This document shows, in pieces, positions 18,266 to 27,776 of a DNA stretch of 64,000 bases. The position numbers and the translations under genes are program-made. Source of the stretch: UBA4093 sp036676455. GTDB lineage: Bacteria; Cyanobacteriota; Sericytochromatia; S15B-MN24; UBA4093. Every line of letters starts with the position of its first letter. Positions within the stretch are counted from its first letter, which is position 1. Location: contig JAKFCW010000126.1 of NCBI GenBank assembly GCA_036676455.1, positions 35,715-99,714 of the forward strand. The letters are read 5' to 3'. Below the pieces are notes generated by a model. The model was not told the DNA's origin. It was given only the letters and a program-made list of their open reading frames with translations, and made no database searches.

Positions 18266-18733
18266 TTACTTCTTGAGCGAGAGCGCGTAGGCCGTGACGT
18301 TGTTGATCTGGTCCTCGGAGAGGGTGCCGGACCAAGGAGCCATCGCGGTGCCGGGAACGCCGTTCGCCACCACGCCGTGCCAGGTGGTGAAATCGCCGAC
18401 GTGCTTGTAGGGACCCGCAGCCAGGTTGGTCGGCTTGGGGTTGAGCGCCGAAGCGGCAGGGCCATCGCCAGCGCCCTGGGCGCCGTGGCAGGTCGCGCAG
18501 TTGGTCGCGAAGATCTGCTCGCCGGCCGCGAGGTCCACGCCCGCGGGAGCGCCAGCAGGAGCAGCAGCCTGCTCGCCGCCGGTGGCAGCCGGGCTTTCGG
18601 CGGCCGGGGCCTCAGCCGCCGGGCTCTCGGTGGCGGGGGGAGTGGTTTCCGCGCCCTTCTCCTCGGAAGGCTGGCAGCCAACCAGGGAGATCGAGGCCGC
18701 GAGAGCGAGCGTCAGCGTAAGGATTCGCTTCAC
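18266..18733 (-). CDS. lipoprotein c-type cytochrome (mono-heme)
   Basis: A 155-residue electron carrier on the outer face of the membrane. The signal sequence ends in lipobox LVGC; a Pro/Ala/Glu-rich linker (about residues 22-68) follows, then a small class I cytochrome domain with the heme motif CATCH and axial Met in TAMAPWSG. The start is GTG at 18733: AGGAGG is 7 nt upstream, and an in-frame upstream extension has no binding site. The last residues (TAYALSLKK) form the usual C-terminal helix. It is the only visible respiratory component here; its partner oxidase is not in the window. Confidence 0.9.
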   Translation of the reverse strand: MKRILTLTLALAASISLVGCQPSEEKGAETTPPATESPAAEAPAAESPAATGGEQAAAPAGAPAGVDLAAGEQIFATNCATCHGAQGAGDGPAASALNPKPTNLAAGPYKHVGDFTTWHGVVANGVPGTAMAPWSGTLSEDQINNVTAYALSLKK

Positions 18734-18849
18734 CAGAGTACCTCCTAATAGTGCGTTCGATTGAACCGATCCCACGATCGATCCAAGGACCGTGATAAGG
18801 ACTACGTCGAAGTCCAGTGTAAGGTTTGGTTGAGTGCTTGTAAAGCGAC

Positions 18850-21627
18850 TCACCCGGAGTTTCGGAGGCCCGCGGCGATCCCCGTCACCGTCAAAGCCAA
18901 GGCCGCATCAAGGCGCTCCACCTCTTCGGGGGGCGCTCCGCGCCGCTTGCGCCGCAGCAACTCGACTTGCAAGTGGCTGAGCGGGTCCACGTAAGGGTTT
19001 CGCAGCCGGATCGAGCGTTGCAGCACCGGGTTTCTTTCCAGCAGCTCGCCTTGCTGCGTGATGTCCAGCAAGGCCGCGCGCGTCCGCTCGAACTCGGCGT
19101 GGATTTCCCCCCAGATGCGCTCACGCACGGCCGGATCCTCGACCAGCTCCGCGTAGCGGCGGGCGATCGCCATGTCCGCCTTCGCCAGAGAGACCTCGAT
19201 GTTCCCGATCAGCGCTCGGAAGTAGCTCCAGCCCTGGTACCAGCCCTTCAGCACGTCGAGTCCGTCCGGACGCCGCGCCATGAACTCCGCGAAGGCCGTC
19301 CCTGCCCCCAGCCAGCTCGGCAAGAGGAAGCGCGTCTGGATCCACGAGAACGTCCAGGGGATGGCCCGCAGCGTCGATATGCCGCCTTCCTTGCGGCGCC
19401 GCGCCGGCCGGGACCCGATGTTCAGCGCCTCGATCTCCGAGAGGGGAGTGGCCTGCTGGAAGAACGCCAGGAAATCGGGATCGTCGTAGACCACCTGGCG
19501 GTAGGCCGCGAAGGCCCGCTGCGAGATCTCCTCCATCGCCGCATCGCGCTGCCGCACGAGCTGCAAGTCCGCCAGCTCCAGCTGGCTCGCCAGGATCGTC
19601 GCCGAGAGCGCTTGCTCGAGGTTGCGGTCGGCCAGCTCCGGCACACCGTACTTCCAGGCCAGGACCTCTCCTTGCTCGGTGAGCTTGATCGCGCCGGAAA
19701 CCGTGCCGGGTGGCTGAGCCAGGATCGCCTCGTAGGTCGGGCCGCCGCCCCGGCTGACCGTCCCGCCGCGCCCGTGGAAAAGCCTCAGCGCGATGCCATG
19801 CCGCTTGGCGAGCCAGCTCAGGTCGCGCTGCGCCTTGTACAGTTCCCAGTTGGACGTCAGGATCCCGCCGTCCTTGTTGGAGTCGGAGTACCCGATCATG
19901 ACTTCCTGGAGGTCGTCGCGGCTTCGCAAGGCCTCCCGGTAAGGGGCGCATGACCAGAGCGTCTCCATGATGCTCGCCGCGGAGCGCAGATCCTCGATGG
20001 TCTCGAAAAGGGGGACGACGTTGAGGCGCGACGTCGCGCCCGCGTGGCTCGCGGCTGCGCGGCGGAAGAGCCCCGCCTCCTTGGCCATGACGAGCACGGC
20101 CAGGAGGTCGCTGGGATGGCGGGTCATGCTCACGATGAAGTCCTCGACCGCGCAATCACCAGCCAGGTCCTGGCAATCCTTCAGGGCCCTGAAGGTCTCG
20201 AAGGCCTCGCGCGTATCGTTCGACATCGCGGAGTCGAGGGGTAGCAGCGGCCGCGGGCTCTCCAGCTCGCGCAAGAGGACGGCTTGCTTTTCGCTTTCGG
20301 AGAGGGCCTGGAAGTCCTTCACGACCCCCGCCACGTTGAGGGCCTCGGTCATGGCCACCTCGTGGATGTGGGAGTTCTGGCGGATGTCCAGCGCGGCCAG
20401 GTAGAACCCGAACGTGCGGGCCTTGAGGCGCAGGGCCGCGAGCCTGCCGTCGGCCAGGCGCTCTGCGCGGTTCGCGCGCAGGCTCTGATCCATGAGCGCG
20501 AGATCCCGATCGAACTCGCCGCACGTGTCATAGGCCCCCTCGCGCCCCTCGATGGTGCGGTGAAGCCGGAAGCCCATCAAGGTGATGAAGCGCCGGTAAG
20601 GCTCGTCCTCGTTGCGCGCGAGCCATGGCTGCACGGTCTCGTCCAGCGGAAGCTCGCGCTGGTAGGCGAGGCTGGCCTCCTGCAGGGCGTCGGAGATGCC
20701 GACGCGGCGCCGCGAGAGGCTGAGCTCGACCACGAGCTGGTCCAGTTCGGCGGCATAATGCGCGAGGATGAAGGCCCGCTGCCGGCGCATCGCCTCACGG
20801 GTCGCCTCGGGGGTGACGAAGGGGTTGCCGTCGCGATCCCCCCCGATCCAGGTCCCGAAGCTGACCAGCAGCGGCGCGTCGCCGAGGGGCTCATGGAAGT
20901 CGGCTCGGAAGGCATGGTCCAGCTCCGCGTAGAGGCGCGGGATGGCCTCGATCAGGGATTCGCGGAAGTAGAACAGGGCCGCGTTCTGCTCGTCGTAGAC
21001 CGTGGGGCGGCGGTGACGCACCTCGTCGGTTTGCCAGAGGGCCGTCAGGGTCTCGCGGATGGAGGTCTCGATGCGATCGCGGTCGCGGGGCCCGAGCCGG
21101 GGGTCGTCCCAGGCCGCGAGGTCCCGGGTCACGTCATGCCACTGCCTCAGGACCGTCTTGCGGTTGGGCTCGGTGGGGTGGGCCGTGACCACCAGGCCCA
21201 CCTCGACGCGCCTCAGCAGGGATCTCACCTCGTCCGGGTCAAGGCCTTCCTCCGAGAGGATCCGCATGGTCTCGGTGATCGAGCCACGTTGAGGGCGATC
21301 GCCCATCAGTCGGACCTCGCGCCGGCGCCGCACCCGGTGATGCTGTTCGGCCAGGTTGACCAGGCCGAAGTACAGCGAGAACGCTCGGATCACGCCTATG
21401 GCCTCGTCGACCCCCAGCCCGTGGACGATGCCCGCGATCTGCTCCTGGCGAAACGCGGTCGGGTGCCGGCGATACCGCTTGCTGAGGATGCGCAGGCGCT
21501 CCTCGGTCTCGAAGAGCGCTTCGCCCGCCTGCTCGATCAGGGTCTCGCCCAGGAGCGTGCCTAGCCAGTGGATGTCCCGGCGCAAGGGCGCGTCGCGATC
21601 CCGGAGGTCACGGGTCAGGTCGATCAT
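18850..21627 (-). CDS. ppc: phosphoenolpyruvate carboxylase
   Basis: A 925-residue cytoplasmic enzyme that converts PEP and bicarbonate to oxaloacetate and so refills the TCA cycle. Conserved motifs are all present: VVTAHPTEPNRKT with the catalytic His, GGDRDGNP, MIGYSDSNKDGG, LFHGRGGTVSRGGGP and the C-terminal TGIAAGLRNSG. Length is typical for bacterial enzymes (880-1000). The gene appears monocistronic; two copies of a short dispersed repeat lie just upstream. Confidence 0.96.
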   Translation of the reverse strand: MIDLTRDLRDRDAPLRRDIHWLGTLLGETLIEQAGEALFETEERLRILSKRYRRHPTAFRQEQIAGIVHGLGVDEAIGVIRAFSLYFGLVNLAEQHHRVRRRREVRLMGDRPQRGSITETMRILSEEGLDPDEVRSLLRRVEVGLVVTAHPTEPNRKTVLRQWHDVTRDLAAWDDPRLGPRDRDRIETSIRETLTALWQTDEVRHRRPTVYDEQNAALFYFRESLIEAIPRLYAELDHAFRADFHEPLGDAPLLVSFGTWIGGDRDGNPFVTPEATREAMRRQRAFILAHYAAELDQLVVELSLSRRRVGISDALQEASLAYQRELPLDETVQPWLARNEDEPYRRFITLMGFRLHRTIEGREGAYDTCGEFDRDLALMDQSLRANRAERLADGRLAALRLKARTFGFYLAALDIRQNSHIHEVAMTEALNVAGVVKDFQALSESEKQAVLLRELESPRPLLPLDSAMSNDTREAFETFRALKDCQDLAGDCAVEDFIVSMTRHPSDLLAVLVMAKEAGLFRRAAASHAGATSRLNVVPLFETIEDLRSAASIMETLWSCAPYREALRSRDDLQEVMIGYSDSNKDGGILTSNWELYKAQRDLSWLAKRHGIALRLFHGRGGTVSRGGGPTYEAILAQPPGTVSGAIKLTEQGEVLAWKYGVPELADRNLEQALSATILASQLELADLQLVRQRDAAMEEISQRAFAAYRQVVYDDPDFLAFFQQATPLSEIEALNIGSRPARRRKEGGISTLRAIPWTFSWIQTRFLLPSWLGAGTAFAEFMARRPDGLDVLKGWYQGWSYFRALIGNIEVSLAKADMAIARRYAELVEDPAVRERIWGEIHAEFERTRAALLDITQQGELLERNPVLQRSIRLRNPYVDPLSHLQVELLRRKRRGAPPEEVERLDAALALTVTGIAAGLRNSG

Positions 21628-21713
21628 GCTTGCCTCCGTCTGCCCCCGAGGGCGAGTGTCATCATCGTCGAATCACGCCTGCAGGTCCAGCGAGAAGCAT
21701 GCCTTTCAGCTTT

Positions 21714-21747
21714 GCCGCGGGCGCTTCAGCCTTAGCCGCGGGCGCTT
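21714..21747. repeat. two tandem copies of the GCCGCGGGCGCT repeat
   Basis: GCCGCGGGCGCTT occurs at 21714 and again at 21735, a 21-nt period, between the PEP carboxylase start and the GH1 stop. GCATGC flanks both sides. Related copies occur near 36152, 38887, 38907 and 43537. Confidence 0.6.
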
Positions 21748-21760
21748 TAGCATGCGGGGG

Positions 21761-23170
21761 CTAGTTGCGGCGCCCGAGGTAGCGCCCGAGCAGGGAGTCG
21801 GGAAGACGGTTGCTTTCGGCAATCTGTCGGTAGACCTCGGCCCCGCCGGTCGGGAAGCGACGCAACTCGGGGTCGCGCCGGTCGATCCCGTAGAGGCCGA
21901 ACTTGGGAGTGTAGCTTCCCCACTCGTAGTTATCGCTCAGCGACCAGTGCATGTACCCGATGACCGGCACGCCCTCCGCCATGGCCTTGCGTAGCTGGGC
22001 CAGGTGGTTCACCAGGAAGGCCTCGCGGGTCCAGCCGTCCTTGCGCGGGTTGTCGGCCTCGGTGGCGAAGCCGTTCTCGGCCACGAGCAGGGGCAGCTTG
22101 TAGCGTTCGTAGAGCTTCTTGGAGACCTCGTACATGCCCTCGGGGTAGATGGGCCATTCCCAGAAGGTGCCGATCTTGGTCACGTCCCAGAAGCCCAGAG
22201 CATAGTAGTAGTCGAAGGCCACGTAGTCGAGGTAGCGCTTCTCGGTCTGCGCCGAGGGGCCTCGATTCCCGTTCTCCGGCGAGGCCAGGCGGTCGAGCAG
22301 GCTGAAATCGTTGAGGTCGTAGCTGGCTTGCGTCTCGTAGTTGGGGGAGTGCGCTCGGCGATGAAAGATGAACGGGTTGATCGAGACCTGCGCATCCGGA
22401 TCGCCGGCGTGAAGGGCCTCGAAACCGGCTTGGTGCGCTCGTCCCATGCGCTCCATGACCTGGGAGTAGGCGAAGGGGTTGCGCTTGCCCGGAGGATGCA
22501 CGCCTGCGATGTAACCGGTGAGGCCCGCCGTGTTGGGCTCGTTGAGCGTGATCCACCAACGAACCTTGCTTCCGTACTCTTGGGCGGCCCAGGAGGCGTA
22601 GCGGCGGAACTCGGATACGGTCTCGTCGGATTCCCAGCCGCCGTTGCCGCCGCTAAGCGGCTGATCGAGCCAGGCGGGGTAGGCGAAGTGGACCAGGGTG
22701 ACGATGGGCTCCATGCCGCGAGCGCGCAGGCCGTCGATCACCTGGTGGTAGTGCTTCACGGCCGCGGGATCGATGCGACCGCGCTCGGGTTCGATGCGGG
22801 CCCACTCGATGCTGAGGCGGAACGCGTTGAGGCCCAGTCCCTTCGCGAGGTCGAGATCCGCCTCCCAGCGGTTCCAGTGGTCGGTGGCCTGGCCGATCGG
22901 GTGCTTCACCCGGCGTGCGCGCTCCCAGGCGGCCCACTGCGACGTCTGGTCGCCGCCTTCATACTGGTAGCCCGCCGTGGCGACGCCCCAGAGGAAGCCC
23001 GAAGGGAAGGCCTTTTCGGATCCGGGCACCGACTGGATGCGGATCCGGCTATCGTCACCGAGCCGGAAGGCGCCAGGGCCCCCGCAGCCCGCGAGCAGCG
23101 CCAGGATCCCCAGCACGCCCAGGAACCGGCCGAGTCCCTGCCTTGCGCCGAACGCCGGGCTCATACGCAT
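21761..23170 (-). CDS. glycoside hydrolase family 1, probable beta-glucosidase lipoprotein
   Basis: A 469-residue GH1 enzyme. The acid/base Glu211 is in TLNEPN and the nucleophile Glu365 in LLVAENGF. The rest of the barrel is typical (LWGVATAGYQYEG, YMHWSLSDNYEW). Unusually for GH1, it starts with a hydrophobic signal ending in lipobox LLAGC, so it should be anchored outside the cytoplasm. The ATG at 23170 is chosen because GGAGGAG is 7 nt upstream. The substrate is likely a beta-linked oligosaccharide but cannot be fixed; beta-glucosidase is the commonest activity. No transporter is adjacent. Confidence 0.9.
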   Translation of the reverse strand: MRMSPAFGARQGLGRFLGVLGILALLAGCGGPGAFRLGDDSRIRIQSVPGSEKAFPSGFLWGVATAGYQYEGGDQTSQWAAWERARRVKHPIGQATDHWNRWEADLDLAKGLGLNAFRLSIEWARIEPERGRIDPAAVKHYHQVIDGLRARGMEPIVTLVHFAYPAWLDQPLSGGNGGWESDETVSEFRRYASWAAQEYGSKVRWWITLNEPNTAGLTGYIAGVHPPGKRNPFAYSQVMERMGRAHQAGFEALHAGDPDAQVSINPFIFHRRAHSPNYETQASYDLNDFSLLDRLASPENGNRGPSAQTEKRYLDYVAFDYYYALGFWDVTKIGTFWEWPIYPEGMYEVSKKLYERYKLPLLVAENGFATEADNPRKDGWTREAFLVNHLAQLRKAMAEGVPVIGYMHWSLSDNYEWGSYTPKFGLYGIDRRDPELRRFPTGGAEVYRQIAESNRLPDSLLGRYLGRRN

Positions 23171-23421
23171 GCTTAATCTCCTCCTCACCTAAACTTAACT
23201 TTTTTCTCTTATCGGGAGATTCGGCCAATCCTTTCGTCGGAAGTCGGCATTCAGGAGGGTATGTAGGAATTGGGGGGGATCCGGCGGGCGTCGGCAGGCT
23301 TGCCAGGTGCCACTCGGGAGGGGGGCTTTGTCGAAGCTTAACCCGTGTTTCCGCAAGATTGCCGGCCGCCGTGTCGACAATCACAGGGAAGAACGCTCAG
23401 TGAACGTGGGAGGACTTGGTC

Positions 23422-24543
23422 ATGGATAATCAGGTGTCGAAATCGAAGCTCGGAGCCCTCAACTGGGCGGCCATGCTCGCTCCTGCCAAGCCGGCCGAGG
23501 CTCCGTCTGCCGATAGCAAGCCGATCGAGGCGCAGGGCAAGCCGGAAGTCTCCCACCCGTACTCGCTCAGGCCGAAGAAGGACGTCATCGACATCAGCGT
23601 GCCGAAGCGCGGTGCGTCGGGGGCGGCCATCAAAGAGCAGGTGATGCGGATCGACGGCGAGATCTCCTCGCTGAACAAGGCGCTTTACCGCAACCAGGTC
23701 GACCTGGCCGATGCCCACGTCGAGCGCGCGGATCTCAGCGACGCGCTCGCTCGCAAGCTGAAGCGTGCCGAGGAACTCAAGCAGGATCTCTCGGGCGCCC
23801 AGGCCGAGAAGGCCCAGATCAAGGAAGAGATCGCCGAGATCGCCGGCAAGATCGATGCCGTCGACGCCAAGATCGACGGCCTCAAGGCCGAGCAGGGCGC
23901 CCTCATCAAGCGTGAGGCGGAGCTGGCCAAGCAGCACCGCACGCAGTACGGCCAGGCTCGCGGAGCCCAGGACTACGCCGATTACCTGAAGACGCTTCCG
24001 GGCTACGCGCAGGGCGACGACGCCCTCGGCAAGATCCGCGAGGAAGCGGCTTCCGAGGAAGCCCAGCGGGCACAAGACCGCATGCACGCCACCGAGGGCA
24101 AGCTCACCGAGACCAATACGCGCCAGGCGGTCATTTCCATCGAGGGCTACTTCCTCGACCTGCGCCGCGGCAAGCTTCAAGCCCAGGGCGAGGCCAAGGA
24201 AGGCGAGCTGGACGCGACCCAGCAGCGGATCGACCAGCTCGAAGTCAAGCAAGAGAAGCTCGACGGCCGGATTTCCGAGAACCGGGAGCAGCTGGCCAAG
24301 ATCGACGCGCAGATTGCCAAGACCGAGAAGACCATCGCCACGATCGAGCGGAAGATTTCCGACCTCGAGGGGCTTCGCGACGAGGTGCTGGCCAATGCCA
24401 TCCAGTCTCGCCTGGAGAACGCCGAGGAGATCGCCGACAAGATCGCCGAGCTGGAGAAGGCCATCACGCGTCTGAAGGGCGAGCTTTCCAGCACGCGCGA
24501 CGAGCTCAACGACCTGAAGGACCTGCGGGACTCTTACAAGTAA
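23422..24543 (+). CDS. hypothetical long coiled-coil protein
   Basis: A 373-residue protein of unknown function. After about 70 Pro/Lys/Ala-rich residues, residues about 75-370 are almost continuous heptad-repeat helix rich in Glu, Lys, Ala and Leu, with a short break near residues 175-195 (YADYLKTLPGYAQG). There is no signal peptide or membrane segment. GGGAGGA is 7 nt before the ATG at 23422. It resembles SMC-like or tape-like coiled coils only in composition. The gene is monocistronic with its own terminator. A cytoskeletal or scaffold role is speculation. Confidence 0.75.
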   Translation: MDNQVSKSKLGALNWAAMLAPAKPAEAPSADSKPIEAQGKPEVSHPYSLRPKKDVIDISVPKRGASGAAIKEQVMRIDGEISSLNKALYRNQVDLADAHVERADLSDALARKLKRAEELKQDLSGAQAEKAQIKEEIAEIAGKIDAVDAKIDGLKAEQGALIKREAELAKQHRTQYGQARGAQDYADYLKTLPGYAQGDDALGKIREEAASEEAQRAQDRMHATEGKLTETNTRQAVISIEGYFLDLRRGKLQAQGEAKEGELDATQQRIDQLEVKQEKLDGRISENREQLAKIDAQIAKTEKTIATIERKISDLEGLRDEVLANAIQSRLENAEEIADKIAELEKAITRLKGELSSTRDELNDLKDLRDSYK

Positions 24544-24554
24544 GCCGAAAGCCG

Positions 24555-24596
24555 GCAGGGTGGGGAAGACGTCGTCTTCCCCACCCTGCTTTTTTG
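24555..24596 (+). terminator. terminator of the coiled-coil gene
   Basis: A 16-bp perfect stem (24555-24570 with 24574-24589), a 3-nt loop and a T-tract of six. It also lies just past the RadA stop on the other strand. Confidence 0.88.
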
Positions 24597-24609
24597 TTGG
24601 GCCCGCGGG

Positions 24610-25995
24610 TCAGTTGGAGGGAGCCGGAACGGTGGACTTGACGATGCCGTCGAGCAGGCGGGTGACGCCGATGACCTCCATGCCGGGCGGCATGGTGACG
24701 CGTTCGTCGAGGTTGTGGCCCGGGACGACGGCCAGGGTGAAGCCGAGTTTCTGGGCTTCCTTGAGGCGGGCCTCCAGGGAGCTGACAGCTCGGACCTCGC
24801 CGTTGAGGCCGACCTCGCCGATGGCGATCGCCTGGGGCTTGAGGGCGACATCGCGCATGCTGGAGGCCACGGCGAGAGCGACTCCGAGATCGCCGGCCGG
24901 CTCGTCGATGGAAAGGCCGCCGACGACGTTGACGTAGACGTCGTGCTTGGACAGGGGCAGGCCGACGCGCTTCTCGAGCACGGCGAGGACCTGCACCATG
25001 CGGTTGTGCTCGATGCCGTTGGCGGCGCGGCGTGGGGAGGCCAGGACGGATGGGCTGACGAGGGCCTGGATCTCGACGAGGAGGGGCCGCGTGCCTTCCA
25101 TGGTGGCCACGATGGCCGAGCCGGTGGTCTCGGTGGTTCGCTCGGCGAGGAAGAGCGCGGAGGGGTTGCTGACCTCGGCGAGGCCGTCGGAGCGCATCTC
25201 GAAGATGCCGACCTCGTTGGTGGAGCCGAAGCGGTTCTTGACGGCGCGGACGAGGCGGTAGGCCTTGAAGCGATCGCCCTCGAAGTAAAGCACGGTGTCG
25301 ACCATGTGCTCGAGCACGCGGGGACCGGCGAGGGTCCCTTCCTTGGTGACGTGGCCGACGATGCAGAGGCTGACGCCTTGATCCTTGGCGATGCGCATCA
25401 GGGAGCCGGTGGCGGCCCGGACCTGTGAGACCGAGCCGGCGGTCGAGGCGAGGTTGGGGTTGTAGATGGCCTGGATGGAGTCGATGACGGCCCAGTCGGG
25501 CTGCATTTCGTGCAGGGCGGCCTCGATCACGTTGGTGTCGTTCTCGGCGAGGACGAACAGCCCGTCGTGCTCGGCTCCGAGGCGCTTGGCGCGCATGCGG
25601 ATCTGGCGGGCGGATTCCTCGCCCGAGACGTAGAGCACGCGCTTGCCCTGGGACGACAGGTACTGGGCCACCTGCAAGAGAAGGGTGGACTTGCCGATGC
25701 CGGGGTCGCCGCCCAAGAGGACCAGCGATCCGGGGACGATCCCGCCTCCCAGCACGCGGTCGAGCTCGTCCAGGCCGGAGCTGAATCGCTCCTCTGCCTC
25801 CAGGGTCACGGCCTTCAGGGGAATCGGGGCCACGGTGCGGGTGGCGGCCTTGACGGCGGGCGACAGCGGAGCGGAAGCTTCCTCGGTCATGGTGTTCCAC
25901 TCGCCACATTCGGGGCAGCGCCCCATCCAGCGCGGCTGCTCGGAGGCGCAGTTCTGACAGACGAACTTGATCTTGGTCTTAGCGACCTTCGCCAT
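24610..25995 (-). CDS. radA: DNA repair protein RadA
   Basis: A 461-residue ATPase that promotes branch migration in recombinational repair. The N-terminal zinc finger (CQNC near residue 14, CPEC near 31) is followed by a RecA-like core with Walker A GGDPGIGKST, the RadA-specific KNRFGSTNE motif near residue 260, and the C-terminal Lon-like domain (VNVVGGLSIDEPAGDLG). AAAGGAG precedes the ATG by 8 nt. A TATACT -10 element is at 26034-26039, 39 nt upstream, so it may be transcribed apart from the TPR gene behind it. Confidence 0.96.
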   Translation of the reverse strand: MAKVAKTKIKFVCQNCASEQPRWMGRCPECGEWNTMTEEASAPLSPAVKAATRTVAPIPLKAVTLEAEERFSSGLDELDRVLGGGIVPGSLVLLGGDPGIGKSTLLLQVAQYLSSQGKRVLYVSGEESARQIRMRAKRLGAEHDGLFVLAENDTNVIEAALHEMQPDWAVIDSIQAIYNPNLASTAGSVSQVRAATGSLMRIAKDQGVSLCIVGHVTKEGTLAGPRVLEHMVDTVLYFEGDRFKAYRLVRAVKNRFGSTNEVGIFEMRSDGLAEVSNPSALFLAERTTETTGSAIVATMEGTRPLLVEIQALVSPSVLASPRRAANGIEHNRMVQVLAVLEKRVGLPLSKHDVYVNVVGGLSIDEPAGDLGVALAVASSMRDVALKPQAIAIGEVGLNGEVRAVSSLEARLKEAQKLGFTLAVVPGHNLDERVTMPPGMEVIGVTRLLDGIVKSTVPAPSN

Positions 25996-26044
25996 GGGGA
26001 GCTCCTTTACGTGTTCAAACGGATGTTCGAATCAGTATAGCGGA

Positions 26045-26911
26045 TCAGCGAAGGCGGAGCGAGCCGAGTGTGCCTTGCAGCTTGGGCAGGTGCTGCTTGG
26101 CGATCGAGCCGTGGCAGGCGGCGCGCATGATCACGCGGTAGCGGTCGGTGGCGACGCCCAGGGCGAGGACCTGGACGCGCGGCTCGGAGGGCTCGGCGTA
26201 GCCCAGGAAGCGGGCGAGATGGCCGTTGATGACCTGATCCTGTTCGCGGAAGGGGATGTTCCGGTTGAGGCCGTCGCGCGCGAGCATCTCGCGGATCATC
26301 AGGACCCGGTGGTTGCTGGCTTCCTCGGGCTTGGCCAGCGTGATCACCTCGACGGAGAGGCTCAGGCGCTTGGCGGCCTTGAGATCGGGAGCGAAGAGGT
26401 AACGGGCCTGGATGAGGTCGCCCTGTCGCTTGATCTCGCTTTGTTGCAGCTTGTAGCCGGTGGGGATCTGCAGGCTCAGCGGGGCGGTGGGGAAGGTCGC
26501 CAGCTGGTAGCCCGCCTGGGGGCTGGCGAGGGTAACGGAGCCCGACGCGTCGGGAGTGAAGGTGGGGCCTTGCGTCTCCGCGGTGCCGTTCGCTTCCAGC
26601 CAGGCCTTCGCGTGCGCGGCCAGGTCGCCGCCCTCACGGCTGGCGATCTCGGTGAAGAGGCGGGTGGCGGCTTCCTTTCGGCCCGTGCGCAGGTATAGGC
26701 TCGCCAGGGTCCAGCGGGCCTGGTGGTGGTCGGTGCTCTGGCTCAGGATCTCGCCGAGGATGCGCTCGGCGGTGACCCATTCCCCGAGCCGGTAGAACTC
26801 GAGGGCGGTCTGGTAGCTGGTTCGGTTGCCGTCGAACTGGGCCTCTGCGGGCGGAGCTGCCCCCAGGAGGAGGAGCCCCAGCCCGAGTGCCAGCGCGAGC
26901 CGGCGGATCAC
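26045..26911 (-). CDS. exported TPR-repeat protein, last gene of the ABC importer unit
   Basis: A 288-residue protein with a signal peptide ending near PAEAQ. Residues about 30-110 hold two or three TPR units (ALEFYRLGEWVTAERILGEIL; ARWTLASLYLRTGRKEAATRLF). The C-terminal 150 residues have no family that I recognise. The GTG start overlaps the stop of the upstream permease by 4 nt (GTGA), so it is translationally coupled to the importer. A periplasmic partner of the transporter is possible but unproven. Confidence 0.75.
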   Translation of the reverse strand: MIRRLALALGLGLLLLGAAPPAEAQFDGNRTSYQTALEFYRLGEWVTAERILGEILSQSTDHHQARWTLASLYLRTGRKEAATRLFTEIASREGGDLAAHAKAWLEANGTAETQGPTFTPDASGSVTLASPQAGYQLATFPTAPLSLQIPTGYKLQQSEIKRQGDLIQARYLFAPDLKAAKRLSLSVEVITLAKPEEASNHRVLMIREMLARDGLNRNIPFREQDQVINGHLARFLGYAEPSEPRVQVLALGVATDRYRVIMRAACHGSIAKQHLPKLQGTLGSLRLR

Positions 26912-27774
26912 CCTTTGACCCCGCCCGAGGTGAGGCCGGAGACGATGTAGCGCTGGAGGAAGAGCATGACCACGACCACGGGCAGCGAGATGATGATGCT
27001 CATGGCGGCGAACTGGCTCCAGGGCTTGAAGGTGCCGTACTGGCCGACCATCGAGTACAGGGCCATGGCGAGGGTGAAGGTCTTGGGGTTCTCGAGCATG
27101 GTCCAGGCCATGATGATCTCGGTCCAGCCGGTCATGAAGCCGAAGAGGGCGGTGACGGCGACGGCGGGGGCCGACAGCGGCAGCACGATGCGCCAGAAGG
27201 TCTGCGTCCGGGTGCAGCCGTCGATCATGGCGGCCTCCTCGAGATCCTTCGGGACGGTGTCGAAGTAGCCCTTGAGGTTCCAGATGGCGAAGGGCAAGGT
27301 GCCCGCCGCGTAGGCGATCATCAGGCCAATGAGCGAGGTCCGGACGTGCAGGGCCGACAGCAGGACGTAAAGGGGGGCGATGGAGACGACTGCGGGGAAC
27401 ATCTGCAGGACGATGAAGGTCATCAGACCCACCTGGCGTCCCGGGAAGCGGAAGCGCGAGAAGGCGTAGGCGCCCGACGCTCCCAGCAGGATGCCGAAGG
27501 CGGTCGTGCCGAAGGAGACGAGCATGGAGTTGCGCAGCAGGTCCCAGAAGGTGATGCCGTCGATCTCGGTGGGGTTGGAGATGATCTGCCGGAAGGCGTC
27601 GAAGGAGATGCCCGACGGCAGGAGCTTGAGCTCGGTGGGACGGGCGACCGAGTTGGGATCGAGCGCCATCGAGACCACCCAGAGGACCGGGAAGATCGAG
27701 AAGAGGGCGACCACGATGAGGACGAGATGGGCCCCCGTGAGGCGGGCCAGGCTCATGAGGCGTCGCTTGCTCAC
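26908..27774 (-). CDS. carbohydrate ABC transporter permease, MalG type
   Basis: A 288-residue inner-membrane subunit with six helices and the EAA loop EEAAMIDGCTRTQTFWRIVLPL near residue 190 that docks the ATPase. The N-terminus and the C-terminal GxVKG resemble MalG. It is 2 nt from the MalF-type gene and overlaps the TPR gene by 4 nt. No ATPase gene is linked; a shared MsmK/MalK-like ATPase elsewhere is expected. Confidence 0.9.
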   Translation of the reverse strand: MSKRRLMSLARLTGAHLVLIVVALFSIFPVLWVVSMALDPNSVARPTELKLLPSGISFDAFRQIISNPTEIDGITFWDLLRNSMLVSFGTTAFGILLGASGAYAFSRFRFPGRQVGLMTFIVLQMFPAVVSIAPLYVLLSALHVRTSLIGLMIAYAAGTLPFAIWNLKGYFDTVPKDLEEAAMIDGCTRTQTFWRIVLPLSAPAVAVTALFGFMTGWTEIIMAWTMLENPKTFTLAMALYSMVGQYGTFKPWSQFAAMSIIISLPVVVVMLFLQRYIVSGLTSGGVKG

Positions 27775-27776
27775 GG

